From Chaunax sp. Z400 (taxonomy: Eukaryota; Chordata; Actinopteri; Lophiiformes; Chaunacidae), in the NCBI GenBank assembly GCA_037577475.1, contig CM075184.1:29618094-29682093 (forward strand): a DNA stretch of 64,000 nt. Reading direction: 5' to 3'. The notes beneath the pieces are model-generated. The model saw only the letters and a list, made by a program, of their open reading frames with translations. It ran no database searches and was not told where the DNA came from. Numbering within the stretch: the first letter of the stretch is position 1; every line of letters begins with the position of its first letter. Positions 1-11,060 of the stretch are shown piece after piece. Both the position numbers and the translations under genes were made by a program.

Positions 1-1139
1 TGCCCTAATCCCTGCTTTAATTTACTCCACTCCACAAGGCAAGCAGTGACTAACACTGTCCTCGGGGGTCCTTTCACTTATGTCACCACTGACAAGGAAT
101 ATGCAAAGGCACAATTTCTCACCAGGAAGGGTGACAGAGAGCACTTCCACCAGGAAGCACGCCTCCCATCTCTGGGCATCTTTTAATGTCACTCACAAGA
201 GCACTTTGCAGTTGCAAACTATTCTTCAGAGACCCCTTTATTAACGTGTTGATCCATTGGGGTCATTAGGTGATGGTTATTCAGTGCAGAAGATGTGGTC
301 ATTGATTTGCTGAGAGATGGACTTTGCTGGAAAGTTTGTGACGGCGGAGAGAGACTTCAGAGACGACTTCTTCAGAGTCAGTCTCAAACGTTTTCAGCCC
401 CTTTATCCGCTTCTCCTGCCTTACTTTTTCCCACCCATCTAATTTTCCCCTGGAATTGCTGGGAAGGAGAGGAGCCATTGACGGGCACAAGTAATTGCTA
501 TCAATCTGTCATTAACTTCTCTCTCTCTTGCTCCCTCGCTATTTTTTTTCCTGTCTCTTCACAGGCCTGTGCTCAGCATTGCTTACAAATAAGACACTTA
601 GGAGACAAGTGGAATTTGCTCCCCAAAAGCTGTGATGTATTGGATTTTTTACGGTCGGAGCAGCTCCTCCAACCGCCTTTTCACTCTCTGTTGTCCTGAG
701 AACCATGTTCCCTGTGTCTGCTATATTCACTCTCTCTCTCCCTGTATGCCCTCTCCTCTCTGCCTTTCAGGGTATCATTTGCAATTTAATGCTTACCTGG
801 GGTGAGCCTTGACAATAGCTTCCACCATGAAATGGCCCAGGCCCTGCCTGCATGCCTAATGAGGTTGATGTTGAGCTATTTAGGTCATTTTCCCTTTACA
901 ATATCTACTTAATGCAACTCCATGGGAGTGGATTGTTGGAATGGTTAAAGATTCTGTTAAGTCTTTACAAAAAGCCACTCCATTCTGCTGACCACCACAT
1001 ACTACTGGGGGCACTGCTCTGCGTTACTTTTGCTTTGTGTGATGCTGTCACAACAAAGCAGAACAAGAAGGTGCAGTACTACTCCGGTCACCTTAAGAGC
1101 ATCTTTCCATCATATGGAAGTGTTTGTTTTTTTTCCAAG
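1..1139. other. Left-edge noncoding stretch
   Basis: No gene seen. The first 180 bases are plain mixed sequence. About 190-330 and 760-1000 contain complex, repeat-free stretches that could be weak CNEs. About 480-740 is pyrimidine-rich (tctctc and cctctc runs). The 134-codon open frame at 295-699 and the 96-codon frame at 852-1142 show no family signature and were not called as genes. Confidence 0.5.
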
Positions 1140-1310
1140 TGAAAAAATAAATATCCCTGCCAATAAGCAATTCCTTTTGTAACACATGAAATCTGGATTG
1201 AGCTGGTAAACTCATATGAATCATCACACGAAATGATCTGCCAAACCAGACGGCCAACACCGACTATTAATCAGAGCAGCACCCGTGACAGCCTTTGGAC
1301 TCGGAAGGGA
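1140..1310. promoter_or_regulatory. Candidate CNE
   Basis: Complex AT-rich block without simple repeats, sharply bounded on the right by a G-rich run at about 1316-1327. It carries an ATTAAT core at 1266-1271 and a 'tgaatcatcac' word. Enhancer-like by appearance only. Confidence 0.35.
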
Positions 1311-1579
1311 AGGAGTCGGAGGGGGGGCCTCTTTGAGAGAGTACTTGATATGAAAACTGTGTTGTTGTGCTTTGTACCAGCCTGTGGGAGTTTTTAAACA
1401 AGCCCATATGGTGGCAGCCACCAGCTTTGGAGAGGGCGGGTGAGTTGGGGGGTTAGCTAGGGCCAGGATTTCACACAGTCAGTAGTGAGTGGGATTGAGG
1501 AGGCGAGCTCTTAAGCTGTCTTTTCAGGCACAGCAAAAGCCCTCCATCTGGCCTCCCCTAAAACTCTGGGCGAGTTTAC

Positions 1580-1770
1580 TCAGCTCCCTGTCGGCTGATT
1601 GGGCCTCCTGAAGCAGAAGTAACAGCATCAATAGTGTAAACCCTTGCCACTTGAGAGTATTACATTTCTTTTCATGCTTGACTTAATCAAAAGTGGGGAA
1701 GTGAAATTTACACCTTTTTGATGTTCTTTTTTCCCCGCTCACTAAGAGGGGTGATCTTAACCCATTTGAT
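1580..1770. promoter_or_regulatory. Candidate CNE
   Basis: Repeat-free block with a bicoid/PITX-type TTAATC at 1683-1688 and a TTTACAC word near 1708. It is followed by ordinary sequence with mixed tracts. Confidence 0.3.
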
Positions 1771-2715
1771 CTTCACAAGCATCCACTAAATGGCCAAATA
1801 TGCCAAGCAGACGGAAGCAGACGGTTGGCAGTTGCCAGTTTGTGCAGGGTCACTGTAGGAGTACTCCATGTGGTGGGGCAGGCAACCTCACAGAAGGTTC
1901 CAGTCTGCAGAATCCAGCCAAGCTTCTGTCTGGAGGCTCACTGTCCCTCGCTCACTGTCCACACCCAGCCAAAAATCAATCCACCCTCATGCTGAGTCTC
2001 TCTGCTCCAGCTAAGCCAGTGTGAGACTTGTGTCGATTGAACGGCATCAATTGAACACTGTAACTGCTTTATAACCGAATGGATAGACCATCCAAGTGTC
2101 AGCTCCATTAGCATGGCTTTGCAGAGTCACCGTGTAGTTTGCATGCGACCGTGCACCACACCATGTTCATGCGGACAGATTTAGCCATCAGAGAGTACTT
2201 TGAGCTAACAACACACATCTTAACATTATCATTTAGCAGAGGTGGGGTTAAGCCAGCAAAGAGCCGACTGACTTTGTTGGGCGAATACATGTTTTGACTG
2301 TAGTAACCTTGTAGTAATCCAAGCTGTTGACTCAGTGGGAGCTGACCTGGGGAAATGTGAAGATTCCCCACAACAGGAATCTGGAGAGAGCAGTTGCCGG
2401 AGAGATGTTAGCCAGTGACAGTTGCTCCAGGAGCCCGGCTTTAATGAGTGTGCGATGTCTGGAGTCTTTAGCTCATGTTAAGCCCGGGCTAAGACCAGTA
2501 TCTGACTGATGGAGCCCAAGGCCTGAGTGCTGTGGAGCTGTGTTTGCACCTCTTAATGAAGCTGGGGGCCGACAACATTGCCTGGCCCACCGCCTGCCCT
2601 TCCTCTCTCCCCAGGACCATCCCTGTGCCAGCCAAGACTGCAGCAGCGACCCACTCCATTAGTTCCTGTTTATTTCCCAGGCTTCCAAACCCTACATCCT
2701 TAGTCATCGTGTGCG
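1771..2715. other. Spacer without recognised gene
   Basis: Mixed-composition sequence. About 2030-2250 is repeat-free with several CpGs and may be a weak CNE. The rest has nothing I can name. Open frames here (74, 87 and 60 codons) look random. Confidence 0.45.
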
Positions 2716-2746
2716 CACACACACACACACGCACACACACACACAC
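2716..2746. repeat. (CA)n microsatellite
   Basis: About 31 bases of CA dinucleotides with a single G interruption at 2731. Confidence 0.95.
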
Positions 2747-2779
2747 CCCATTCTTAAACTGTTGTTGGTTATTCATTTT

Positions 2780-3260
2780 GGTCCAATTTTCTCACTCACT
2801 GTTGTCAGCACGACGTAAAAAATTGAGATCATTAAATGCTTGTGCCCTGTGGAAAACAATGTTTCCCCCTCTTTGTATTGAATATAAATTACCATTACAG
2901 TGCCTGGGTTGCAAAAATGTGAGTGTGTGTGTATGTGGAAGGAGATGTTGTCAGCATGAAAAGAAGGGGCCCCCTTCCAGGCAGCCAAAATCCTGCAGAG
3001 GAACTTGTCTGGGACCGTGATGTTCCAACAGCTCCACTGTGACAAGATACATAGTTTCCATTCAGCGACAAGCTTCTTATTGGTTACTATAGTTTCACTA
3101 ATGCGCAATTGAAGGCAATGCCTAATCTCAACAGAATGGGTTAAAAGGTGCCGATGTCCAGAGCCACAAAACCACATGTTGAGAGGCAAGGGACCAAGGC
3201 CCCACAAAGCACAGCTCCTCCAGCTTTGATGTGACCCTATCAGAGACAGGAGATTGAAGA
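2780..3260. other. Mixed unique sequence, possible weak CNE
   Basis: About 2780-2910 is repeat-free and AT-rich (for example 'gatcattaaatgc'). After a GTGTGTGTGT word near 2925 the sequence is ordinary. A 183-codon open frame on the minus strand (2773-3324) crosses the region, but its translation is unpatterned and rich in W, C and H, so I treat it as chance. Confidence 0.35.
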
Positions 3261-3432
3261 GAGTGGGGGAAGAATACTCAGAGGCCTCCACAGCATAAAA
3301 ACCCCTCGAAGAACCCGCCAACAATGGCGACTGCTGAAGAGCAGGTCATGGTCTCACAAAAGGTGGGGCATCTCAGAAACACACACACAGCACCACTTCA
3401 CCCTCCTCTTCGACCTCCACCGTCACCACTTT

Positions 3433-3449
3433 TCATCATCATCATCATC
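3433..3449. repeat. (ATC)n short microsatellite
   Basis: Five to six ATC units inside a region of trinucleotide-like 'caccgtcacc' words. Confidence 0.85.
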
Positions 3450-3634
3450 GCCGTCACTTTTATTGCCACCGTCACCGTTTCTCTCATTCGTGTAATCATT
3501 AAAACCATCCTCGTGATCGCGACTGCCTCACCGTTTGCTTTGCTTATCAGGAAACGTGATTGCATCATGTGTTTTTGTCTCGCTACGCAGCCTGCTGGAT
3601 CACACACTCATCTGTATCCTGCTGTTCAGAGGAA

Positions 3635-3646
3635 GGGGGGGGGGGG
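3635..3646. repeat. Poly-G tract
   Basis: Twelve consecutive G on the + strand; G-quadruplex-prone and assembly-error-prone. Confidence 0.9.
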
Positions 3647-3800
3647 TCAGAGATGGAGACAGAAAAATGAGAGGTGAATAAATGAGGAGGAGAGGAACGT
3701 AGGATGAGAACAGATGAGCCACTGGTGTGTATTTTGTGCGGTGCAATGGTTAAGCTCTCACATCTCAAGTACTATTCTGGAGTAGCCTGTGGAAGGCATG

Positions 3801-3826
3801 GTGTGTTTGTGTGTGTGTGTGTGTGT
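3801..3826. repeat. (GT)n microsatellite
   Basis: GT dinucleotides with one TTT interruption, followed by a six-G run. Confidence 0.92.
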
Positions 3827-4254
3827 TGGGGGGTGTCTCTATTTCAATAGACTGCAGCTCAATGGCTCTGAGGAGTAATTGAAAAGCTAATATTGTTTAG
3901 CATATCTTTGGGATTATGTCTTATTGTCGTAATAAGTATGCAATACTGCTGTGTTTATTTTTGGTCAGGCTTTGTTGAAGCCACTAATTGGTGCTGAGTG
4001 TAGAAATGTGGAGCGCACATTAGCATGGCTTAGTCATGGTGGCACAAACAGTCCAATAATCACTTGCACTGTGTTATCTTGCAAAGTATCTGTGCACAGA
4101 ATCAGACTGGCAGTGAAAGGTGCGATCGATGGGCATCGCTTTACAAATGCGCTGTGAAAACGACTCTGCAAATATGTTTAAATTTTAGCGGTGCAATAAA
4201 ATAAGCGAGGTTGACCGGCAGAGCGTCTCCTTATGATGTTTAGAACACAAACAC
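3827..4254. other. Spacer without recognised gene
   Basis: Mixed unique sequence between the GT tract and the next CNE-like block. A 68-codon open frame (3951-4157) has no recognisable features. Confidence 0.4.
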
Positions 4255-4560
4255 AGAGCTAGCTGTTTCCAAGCCCCTTCATTTAATCACAGAGATATTA
4301 ACTGTAGTGTTTAAAGAAGAAAAAACATCAAACTAAAAATTGCTCTGTTGCAGACTATTGCCATATCTCCAGTCATTGGGCAGATTTTAAATCAATTAAG
4401 TATGTAATTTGTAACAAGTGCTGAGATTGGTTCGGGCCTAAACAATGGCATTGAGATAACTGCCCTTTAGTGAAGCATCAATGGGCTTACAATGTGCTGA
4501 ATTAGCTGGCATATTAATGACCAGCCGCAATACCCCTCCATTCTCCTCACCCAAATCTAC
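4255..4560. promoter_or_regulatory. Candidate CNE (strong appearance)
   Basis: About 300 bases of complex AT-rich sequence without low-complexity tracts and with several TAAT/ATTA cores, such as CATTTAATC near 4271, AATCAATTAAG near 4390 and GCATATTAATG near 4510. A POU octamer ATGCAAAT sits just beyond the right end at 4563-4570. Confidence 0.45.
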
Positions 4561-4680
4561 TTATGCAAATGGCCCATGAATCCAGTTCAAAGGAGTCTCT
4601 TTTAAGTGAGGCCTATACCCATCCACACTGGGGGCTGTGAAAGAAAGTGACATGAGAAAAGTTAGGGACACTTGTCTTTC

Positions 4681-4692
4681 TTTTTTTTTTTT
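4681..4692. repeat. Poly-T tract
   Basis: Twelve T in a row. Confidence 0.9.
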
Positions 4693-4929
4693 GCTTTTTC
4701 TTCTCATGGAACATGATCCAGTTAGCATGCACCTCTGCTGGTTATTAGCATGGTAGGGGTTGTCGAGTCCATAGGATTGCTCCATGCAGAGGGGGCAGGG
4801 AGCAGGTTAATCCAGCCAATTGTGACTGTGTGTTTAAAATGTGGTGTTCAGCAGGGGGGAAAGCAGGACCCATCCAAGTTCATGCCCCTGTGTGAAAGAG
4901 AGGAGAAAGACTGTGGGGTTCCAAGTTGA

Positions 4930-5110
4930 AGGAATAGAATAATCCCCTTCACATTTGTTAAAGGGCCACTGGTCTTTTGTGTTGGCCAAGACAAATTTTA
5001 AAGGCGATGTCATAATGGTTCAATCGGAATGATATCTTTGAGCACAATGGATGTGGCTTCATTCCACGAACAACTTAAAGCCCCTTTGTTCCTATTATTG
5101 TGTGAGATGT
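4930..5110. promoter_or_regulatory. Candidate CNE
   Basis: Repeat-free block with paired pyrimidine-to-purine words 'aaagggccactgg' and 'gaatgatatctttg'. It ends where simple AT-rich spacer begins. Confidence 0.35.
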
Positions 5111-6329
5111 TTAGATACATGCGTACACACTGAATGAGAATAAGTTGTTGTAATACAACGTGTTATAAAATATTGAGCATGATTACACATGTTGTCGTCT
5201 CATGATACAGACAGTGAGAAAAGAGGGAGGGATATCTCCTCTGCTGGTGAACGTGATTTGTTTTCTCATACATCAGTCATGTTTTCGTGCAGTGATGATG
5301 ATGTAATGAGTGATAAATAAACTTTAAGTTAAAACAAAGTCAGTTTGGTGAGGAAAAACAAAATTTATGATAAAAACATTCCAACAAAAAAACTAAAACA
5401 ACATCCACGTTTGACCTAAGATTCTTTCAGGTGAAATACATTTTAAATATTGTTTTATTTTTAAATGTTTGTGTTCTTTGGAGCTTTGACTGACGTTGAT
5501 CCTGACATTAATGATGATGTATGAGAGTGGAAATTCTTGTTGGAGTTAAACGAACTCCTTTCTCACATTTGGGGTGAAAGTACATGTACCATAGTCAGCA
5601 CTATAATGTCCAGAATAAATAAGACATTAAAAACCACTAGCAGCCAGCTTCCTGTTGGAACAGCCTTTCTTTACAATGCCTGACGTCACATGTTTGCCTG
5701 CATTTCCCAACAGCTGTTGCTTGTGTACAGGCTCAATTTGAAGTTCATCCCTGAAGTGCACATTCAGCACGGTTAAATTTCACTTGCAGTGGCCAATTAA
5801 ACACAAAACCTTAATTTTTAAACCTAACTCCTCAAGTACCGGTATGACCCAATTTAGTGTTATTGATTGTAATTGTAGGTTTCTTCATGCAGTTGCTGGG
5901 AGCAGTCGAAGTTATGTGAGGCTGTATGCCAGCGGCAGAATGAAAAAGCTGACATCCTCACTCACAGGTCATTTCACCAAGTTTTGAAAGCAACCAGAGG
6001 CTAAATATTATGTGCAGATGTTTATTTACTCACAAGTCCCTCAAATTAAGACTTTACAGGTGAAACAAGAGACATAAATAAGTAAATTGCAGTCTAGTTT
6101 TAGATAAAATTTTAATATAGCATAAACATTTTCTTAAATTTTATTGTGCCACTCATTCATTATATTGTTATTTTGCCCTTAGGAGCTCAGCAACATTGAG
6201 AAACAATGCATAACATTGAATACTACATAGGAAGAGTAAAAAGGTCTGAAGAAAAGAGCTTCAGATAGTATGAAAGTAAAAGCAAAACAACGCCTCTCTA
6301 ACTTCTGACCCACACCTCCTCCTCCCCAT
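5111..6329. other. AT-rich spacer
   Basis: Low-complexity AT-rich DNA (5280-5480 and 5990-6270 especially). It holds one perfect CRE word TGACGTCA at 5681-5688 and a GTACATGTAC palindrome at 5580-5589. No gene or named repeat recognised. Confidence 0.5.
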
Positions 6330-6800
6330 CCATCATGGCACTGGGATTGTTGGACGCCGACGTCTCAGTGAATTTTCCCTCCTTAAGAAGCTCATAATGG
6401 CTGTGTGAAGTCCCTAAGAGGGAGGGTTCCACTAGGTGACAGATTCTTCCTGTCCGTGAAATTCCCCCTGCGATAATTTGTCTTTGTGCTGATGGGCCCA
6501 TTGCTCCACGCGACATGGGTTATGGCAGCGAGGGCGGGACCGTCCTCATCACCTGCCATCTCCGTGGCCCTCTTGACACCCCACACACATAACCCCCCCA
6601 CCCACATCCATACCCTCTCCATTCTCCTGTCCTCCCTGTCCCATACCCCCCACTTTCATCTCTCCAGCAGGAGCTGTCTCCTCACTGGCAGAACAACCAA
6701 ATAATGGAGCTTGTCACAGGCCTTGTTCTTTGTGTTTTTCAAGGCCCAAGAAAAATGCAAACACTCTATTGTAGTCATTAGTTTTCCCATCCTTTCTGCC
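6330..6800. promoter_or_regulatory. Candidate CNE pair split by C-rich tract
   Basis: Two repeat-free blocks (about 6330-6570 and 6670-6800) flank a C-rich segment with 'accccccc' and 'ccatacccccc' words. The left block has several CpGs and a GACGTC word near 6360. The right block holds AACAACCAAATAATGG. Confidence 0.35.
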
Positions 6801-7299
6801 GGGGCTTGTGGGTGGGGGCTTTGACCTGGTTCAAAAGCAACTTGGGGAGGAACTGGGCTTTTTAGAGAGGAGAATTCTTGATGTCACATGCTTGGTGTGT
6901 GTGCATTATGCATTGTGCCTGCATGTGTATGTGGTTGAAATATGTTGTGGATGCATGTTTTTGTGTTAGTTATAATTAACTTATTATTTATGCTGTAATA
7001 AGCTCATAAAGTGTCAGGAAACTCGATCTTAGTTTGACTGGACTGATTCCTGTGACAAGCAGCTATGGGACCAAGTGTTCCAACGGTCCCCAGCAGAGAT
7101 GTAAGTCAGGTGGGGTGTTTTACCCGAGCTGCAGGGGTCCTGGTGGAATTTAGGAGCTGCTGAAAGATAGAATGTCTGCTATGGTCATCATACAGCTCAC
7201 TAGAGAGGAAATGAAAATGCTTTCATCACAGAATGTTCTGTAAAGCACCATAATGAATATGTATTCATCCATTTTTGAATACAAGACTTTTCATTACCA
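6801..7299. other. Spacer without recognised gene
   Basis: Ordinary sequence with short GT words near 6895-6950 and an AT-rich patch near 6965-7000. No gene or repeat named. Confidence 0.4.
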
Positions 7300-7665
7300 C
7301 TGCCTACTATGTTTTCACAGATGTCCCCTTGGTTGGTTGGTTGGTTGGTTTGTTGGTTTGTTAGCAGGATTACACAAAAAAAACACATTGACAGATTTCA
7401 AAAGTAGGTAGAGGGGCATGGTCCAGCAAAGAACCCATTAAATGTTCCTTTGGATCCGGATAAAGGGACGGATCCAGGATATTTTTTCCCTTTTTAAAAA
7501 AAAATTGCTAGTGATTTTTCAACATTTTCCCCATTTACACAGAAACTACTGGATCCATTTCCACAAAACTTTGTGGAGGGGGTGGGGCATGGGTCAGGTA
7601 AGCTTAACAGAGGTGTAGATTTGTTCAATTTTGGTATTTGCTCTACTGAGTGCTAATCTAGTTTT
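7300..7665 (+). mobile_element. Interspersed repeat, copy 1 of 3
   Basis: Diverged copy of a family also present near 16.5 and 43.5 kb. Shared words in order: 'gttagcaggattacacaaaa', 'aagaacccattaaat', 'ggatccggataaaggg', 'cggatccagga', 'caacattttcccc', 'aactactgga', 'ctttgtggaggg', and the closing 'gagtgctaatctagttt'. I know this wording as a widespread teleost repeat but cannot name the family. No terminal repeats or coding capacity were seen. Confidence 0.7.
7329..7362. repeat. (GGTT)n tandem repeat
   Basis: Five GGTT units then TGTTGGTTTGTT. It lies inside the interspersed repeat and probably arose from the family's own 'gttggttggtttg' segment. Confidence 0.9.
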
Positions 7666-7689
7666 AAGTGTTTTTTAAGAAGAGCCTTC

Positions 7690-8060
7690 AGCGAATGCTT
7701 CATTTTGCTAAAACATTTAGAGCATGGAGCAGCTGTTTGCAAGTTTTGCATCGTCAATTTTGCAATTAAAGCTCTTATCAAATATTTTGCTGACAAGTGT
7801 ACTTTGATTTTAACCCTCAAATCCATCATCACATTTGGTCATTCGGTGTCTGTTGTCGCAGAGAAAGCCTTGAAAAGGCTTAGCAGGTCTGAACAGGAAC
7901 CAGACATGGTGCCTGCTATTCTCTGCCAGTTCTGTTATGATATTGTGTGGACGCTTGTAGAAACAAACCATTTGGGCCTGATTGAGAAGCTCATCAATAG
8001 GCAAGGAGAGACAAAGAGGAAGCCCATGTTTGCCGCCTTTGTACTCACTTAAAATTCAGC
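7690..8060. promoter_or_regulatory. Candidate CNE carrying a long open frame
   Basis: Repeat-free sequence with TTTGATTTTAACC and TCATTCGG words. A 115-codon ATG-started frame on + (7705-8052) covers it. The translation (KALKRLSRSEQEPDMVP, then CQFCYDIVWTLVETNH) is smoother than most frames here, but I recognise no family and see no splice-site framework. Confidence 0.3.
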
Positions 8061-8333
8061 TCTTATCTGGAATGTACCAGCTGTCCACTGTACACAAAAA
8101 AAAACTGCTGCCTTTCCCAAACCTGATCCTGGCATTTTGCGCTGAGTGAAGAGGGACTGGGGAAGTGCAGGCCCCAGGCCCCTGGGGTTTGACTGGGGCC
8201 CCTGGGAAGAAGCTGATGGACAGGAGTGGAGGGGAGTATAGCAACAGGCTGGCACTCACACTGGGCCCTGTATGGGTCTGAAAAGAAGCTAGGCGTGTGA
8301 GTCAGTGTGTGTGTGCTAGAGTTTGCAAATGCA

Positions 8334-8373
8334 GGTGTGTGTGTGTGTGTGTGCATGTGCATGCATGCATGCA
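8334..8373. repeat. (TG)n followed by (GCAT)n
   Basis: About 20 bases of TG, then GCATG repeats forming a self-complementary 'gcatgcatgcatgc' stretch. Confidence 0.92.
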
Positions 8374-8509
8374 CCAGCCTGTGAATGTGTGTCGGATTTC
8401 TGAGCGAGGTATCCAGACATTCAAGGAAGTGCTTTTAAAGGAACATGGGTAAATATAGCCATGAAAAAAAAAACTCTGTCATATTTACACACAACTCATG
8501 TACACACAT

Positions 8510-8730
8510 CTACATCGCTCGACAATCAGACGCTTGGACCAAAGTCAGTGCGCCTTATGGCTTGATAACTCAAAGAGCATGATAGATGATGGCAGGCACT
8601 TTGAAGTAAACCTTATCTAAATACAGCATAAGGAACTGCCCTTTAACACACAAGCTCCCCATTCAACAACAAAGTCAATAACACATACCTGAACTTCCAT
8701 GTAGGATTAATGCTTGTCAATATGAGCTCC
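8510..8730. promoter_or_regulatory. Candidate CNE
   Basis: Complex block with CpG-containing words ('catcgctcgac', 'gtgcgcctta') and 'gtaaaccttatc'. Free of simple repeats after the poly-A at about 8464-8473. Confidence 0.35.
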
Positions 8731-8860
8731 GGTAACACGCCCATCACAGATTGCTGCACTGTAACTCTCAGCACTCATATAAATTGAAAGGGCATTTATT
8801 TGTAATGTATAGATGTGTTGCCTTTGTTTGTTGCTCATTTTCCTGGAAGCACAGCCGCTC

Positions 8861-8896
8861 TGGCTCATGGCTCATGGCTCATGGCTCATGGCTCCA
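8861..8896. repeat. Heptamer tandem repeat (TGGCTCA)n
   Basis: Four perfect copies of TGGCTCA, then a degenerate TGGCTCCA. Confidence 0.93.
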
Positions 8897-8959
8897 TGGA
8901 TGTGTGTTTGTTCACAGTTCATTTGATGTTGTTATCTCGCATTAGCCACAGTATTCTTC

Positions 8960-9245
8960 CTCGTCTGTAGCTAGTGCTTTGCAGAGCCCTCAGGTTACAG
9001 GCCCTCATTTCACCCATCGTACTAAACGACTTAACCAAACTAATGAATTACCCAATTAATCAGAGTCGGACCCTCTCTTTGCCCTTAAGTGCTCGTTTAT
9101 AGGAGGAGGCCGCCCCTTTGACCTCTATCCCTCTAGGGCTGTTTCAACCAGCTTCTCTGTGTAACATTAAATAAATATAATTTCAAGACCACATTAATTC
9201 CTCACACACCCACCCAGAAGTAATTAGTCACACTTAATGTATACA
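8960..9245. promoter_or_regulatory. Candidate CNE with paired homeodomain site
   Basis: Contains TAATGAATTA at 9041-9050, the P2 arrangement TAAT-N2-ATTA bound by paired-class homeodomain dimers, followed within three bases by CAATTAAT (9053-9060). The rest is repeat-free AT-rich sequence including 'aataaatataattt'. Confidence 0.45.
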
Positions 9246-9354
9246 CTCCAAATTGTCAATACATGTGTATCTCAGCTGCATGTGCTGAATACATGTGTGT
9301 GTGCGCGTGCCCGCACATAGTAGGCCCATGTTGGTGCACCTCTGTATGTGTGTT

Positions 9355-9640
9355 TAATCCATTTAAACCAAGTCCAATGCAGCCACTTCCTCTCTCCATC
9401 AACCTTATCTGTAGCTGCTGGGGACAAAAATCATTTGCAGTGGAGTAAAATGACTGAAAATAATGGGGAAATATCAAGTGCATCTTTTTACTCACCCATT
9501 TATTTCACACGCTCTGAGTGAGCTTTATCGGGCCTTACACATCGCAACATACCCCCTCCCTTTTTATTTTACTTAGATTTTATTTTGCCCACTCAAACTT
9601 TTCATTTTCTGACAGATTGAGGCACCCTATTTAACAGTTT
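9355..9640. promoter_or_regulatory. Candidate CNE
   Basis: Repeat-free block starting after GT/GC words. Contains CCATTTAAACC, AACCTTATCTG, TGAAAATAATGG and a 'ctttatcgggcc' word. Part of a cluster running almost unbroken to about 10.5 kb. Confidence 0.4.
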
Positions 9641-9689
9641 TATTCATCTGTGCCTGCAGGCAGGGACTGACGTTACAGTCAATAAAAAT

Positions 9690-10080
9690 GGGAGAGCTTT
9701 GCAGGCACCTCTTCTTCCCCCTTCCCTTTGTGTGCAAAGTGGCAGCCGTGAATTTAATCGAGGGAGAATGTTGTGATTACTTAATGGTTTCCCAGGCAGC
9801 CATGGACTGGAGAATTAAATTCCGCATCTGCTTTCCAAGGCGTTAATCTCCTCTCCTCACATTCCGCCTGTTATGACGTGCACACAAGAGATAATGTTTA
9901 AACCGACTAAAGCAGGGTAAACCAGCGCAGGCTGTTATTGGCTTTATAATTACATAATTAACTTTTTGTTTCTAATCGTTACAGAGGTAATGGCTCTGCT
10001 AAAACGGGGGGCATCTGCCGAGCAGAAAAACCAAATCAAAAATCAATAATCCATAGAATGTCATTACAGTAAGTGCTTAG
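9690..10080. promoter_or_regulatory. Candidate CNE (strong appearance)
   Basis: About 390 bases of complex sequence with GAATTTAATCGAGG, GGCTTTATAATTACATAATTAAC and TTTCTAATCG words, several CpGs and no simple repeat. Confidence 0.45.
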
Positions 10081-10124
10081 TCTTGAATCACAAGAGAAAG
10101 AGCGACAGAAAGATGGTGCAAAAA

Positions 10125-10480
10125 GGGAGAGCCTTCCTCCTTTTCCTGTGCAGTAAATGAATCTCATTTGAAGATGAGAGTGTTATCTGTGGGAGAGGAG
10201 GCCCAGCAGCTGTGGGGAGCAGCAGGGTATCAGGCTCTGCCAGGTGCATGGCAGGAGAGAGAGGGCCAAGTGCCACCGTAAATTATACCTGGCCTCCCAG
10301 CACCGCTATTGTAGGGCGATTGACCTGCTCCAAATGAATTCCATTTTCTGCAGGTCCCTCCTTATTTCTAATTTACATTGTAATCATATATGTCTGAAAA
10401 ATGATATCATAAAAAAGATGAATGTACTAATTACCTCTCCTCTTATCTCTCCCTCGGCCAGTGCTCACCCCTTTGGACTT
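10125..10480. promoter_or_regulatory. Candidate CNE (strong appearance)
   Basis: Repeat-free block with 'ttgtaatcatatatg', 'gtactaattacc' and 'cgtaaattatacc' words. Open frames of 62-84 codons run across it on both strands with no family signal. Confidence 0.42.
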
Positions 10481-10499
10481 ACTCCTCGCAGCATGTAAG

Positions 10500-11060
10500 T
10501 ATGTCACTTATTTCATTGTGACAGGCGTAATGTATTCACAAAAGTGTGCCATAAATACAGGCGTTCAGGTTGGCCACCTTACACTCACATCAGGAGACTC
10601 ACAATGCCATGCTACTCAAATGAATGGCGAAGTGACAAACATTTCTAGAGCCAAATTACCCCCGGTGTCACTGTGAAATTAGGTTCTTGACCCGGCCTCT
10701 GATGCATGCTTATATTTCTACATATTTCCCCCATCGATTTTCCTGCATGGCATCTGGCCATTGCGGTGTGAGACGAGGGTTCCTATGAGAAAGGGGTTAG
10801 GGGTATTTTAATACACCTGTGAAATGAGACTCTACTCGTCATGAATATGCTAAAGTAGAGCTGTCACAGCAGTCAGAGTGATATCCCCTCACCTCTGCCA
10901 GATGAGCTGTGAGGGGGATAACCGGCTTCTACTCTGAGGGATAGGAGAACCAAGCTTATGTTCCCTGCCAATGTCATTTTAACAAATAGGCTTATTAACA
11001 GTTCAGAGGCCAAGGACAACAGCAAGGTTATGCAATTATACTGACATATATGGGAGAATA
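10500..11060. promoter_or_regulatory. Possible CNE tract with a short stem-loop
   Basis: Mostly repeat-free. Includes an 11-bp imperfect inverted repeat (TATCCCCTCAC at 10882-10892 against GTGAGGGGGATA at 10909-10920, 16-nt loop), and 'atatgggagaatatgggaga', a short tandem duplication near 11048. Weaker CNE appearance than its left neighbours. Confidence 0.3.

Noticed and set aside
2773..3324. 183-codon minus-strand open frame
   Set aside because: Unpatterned composition (many W, C, H), no splice framework, crosses GT-rich words.
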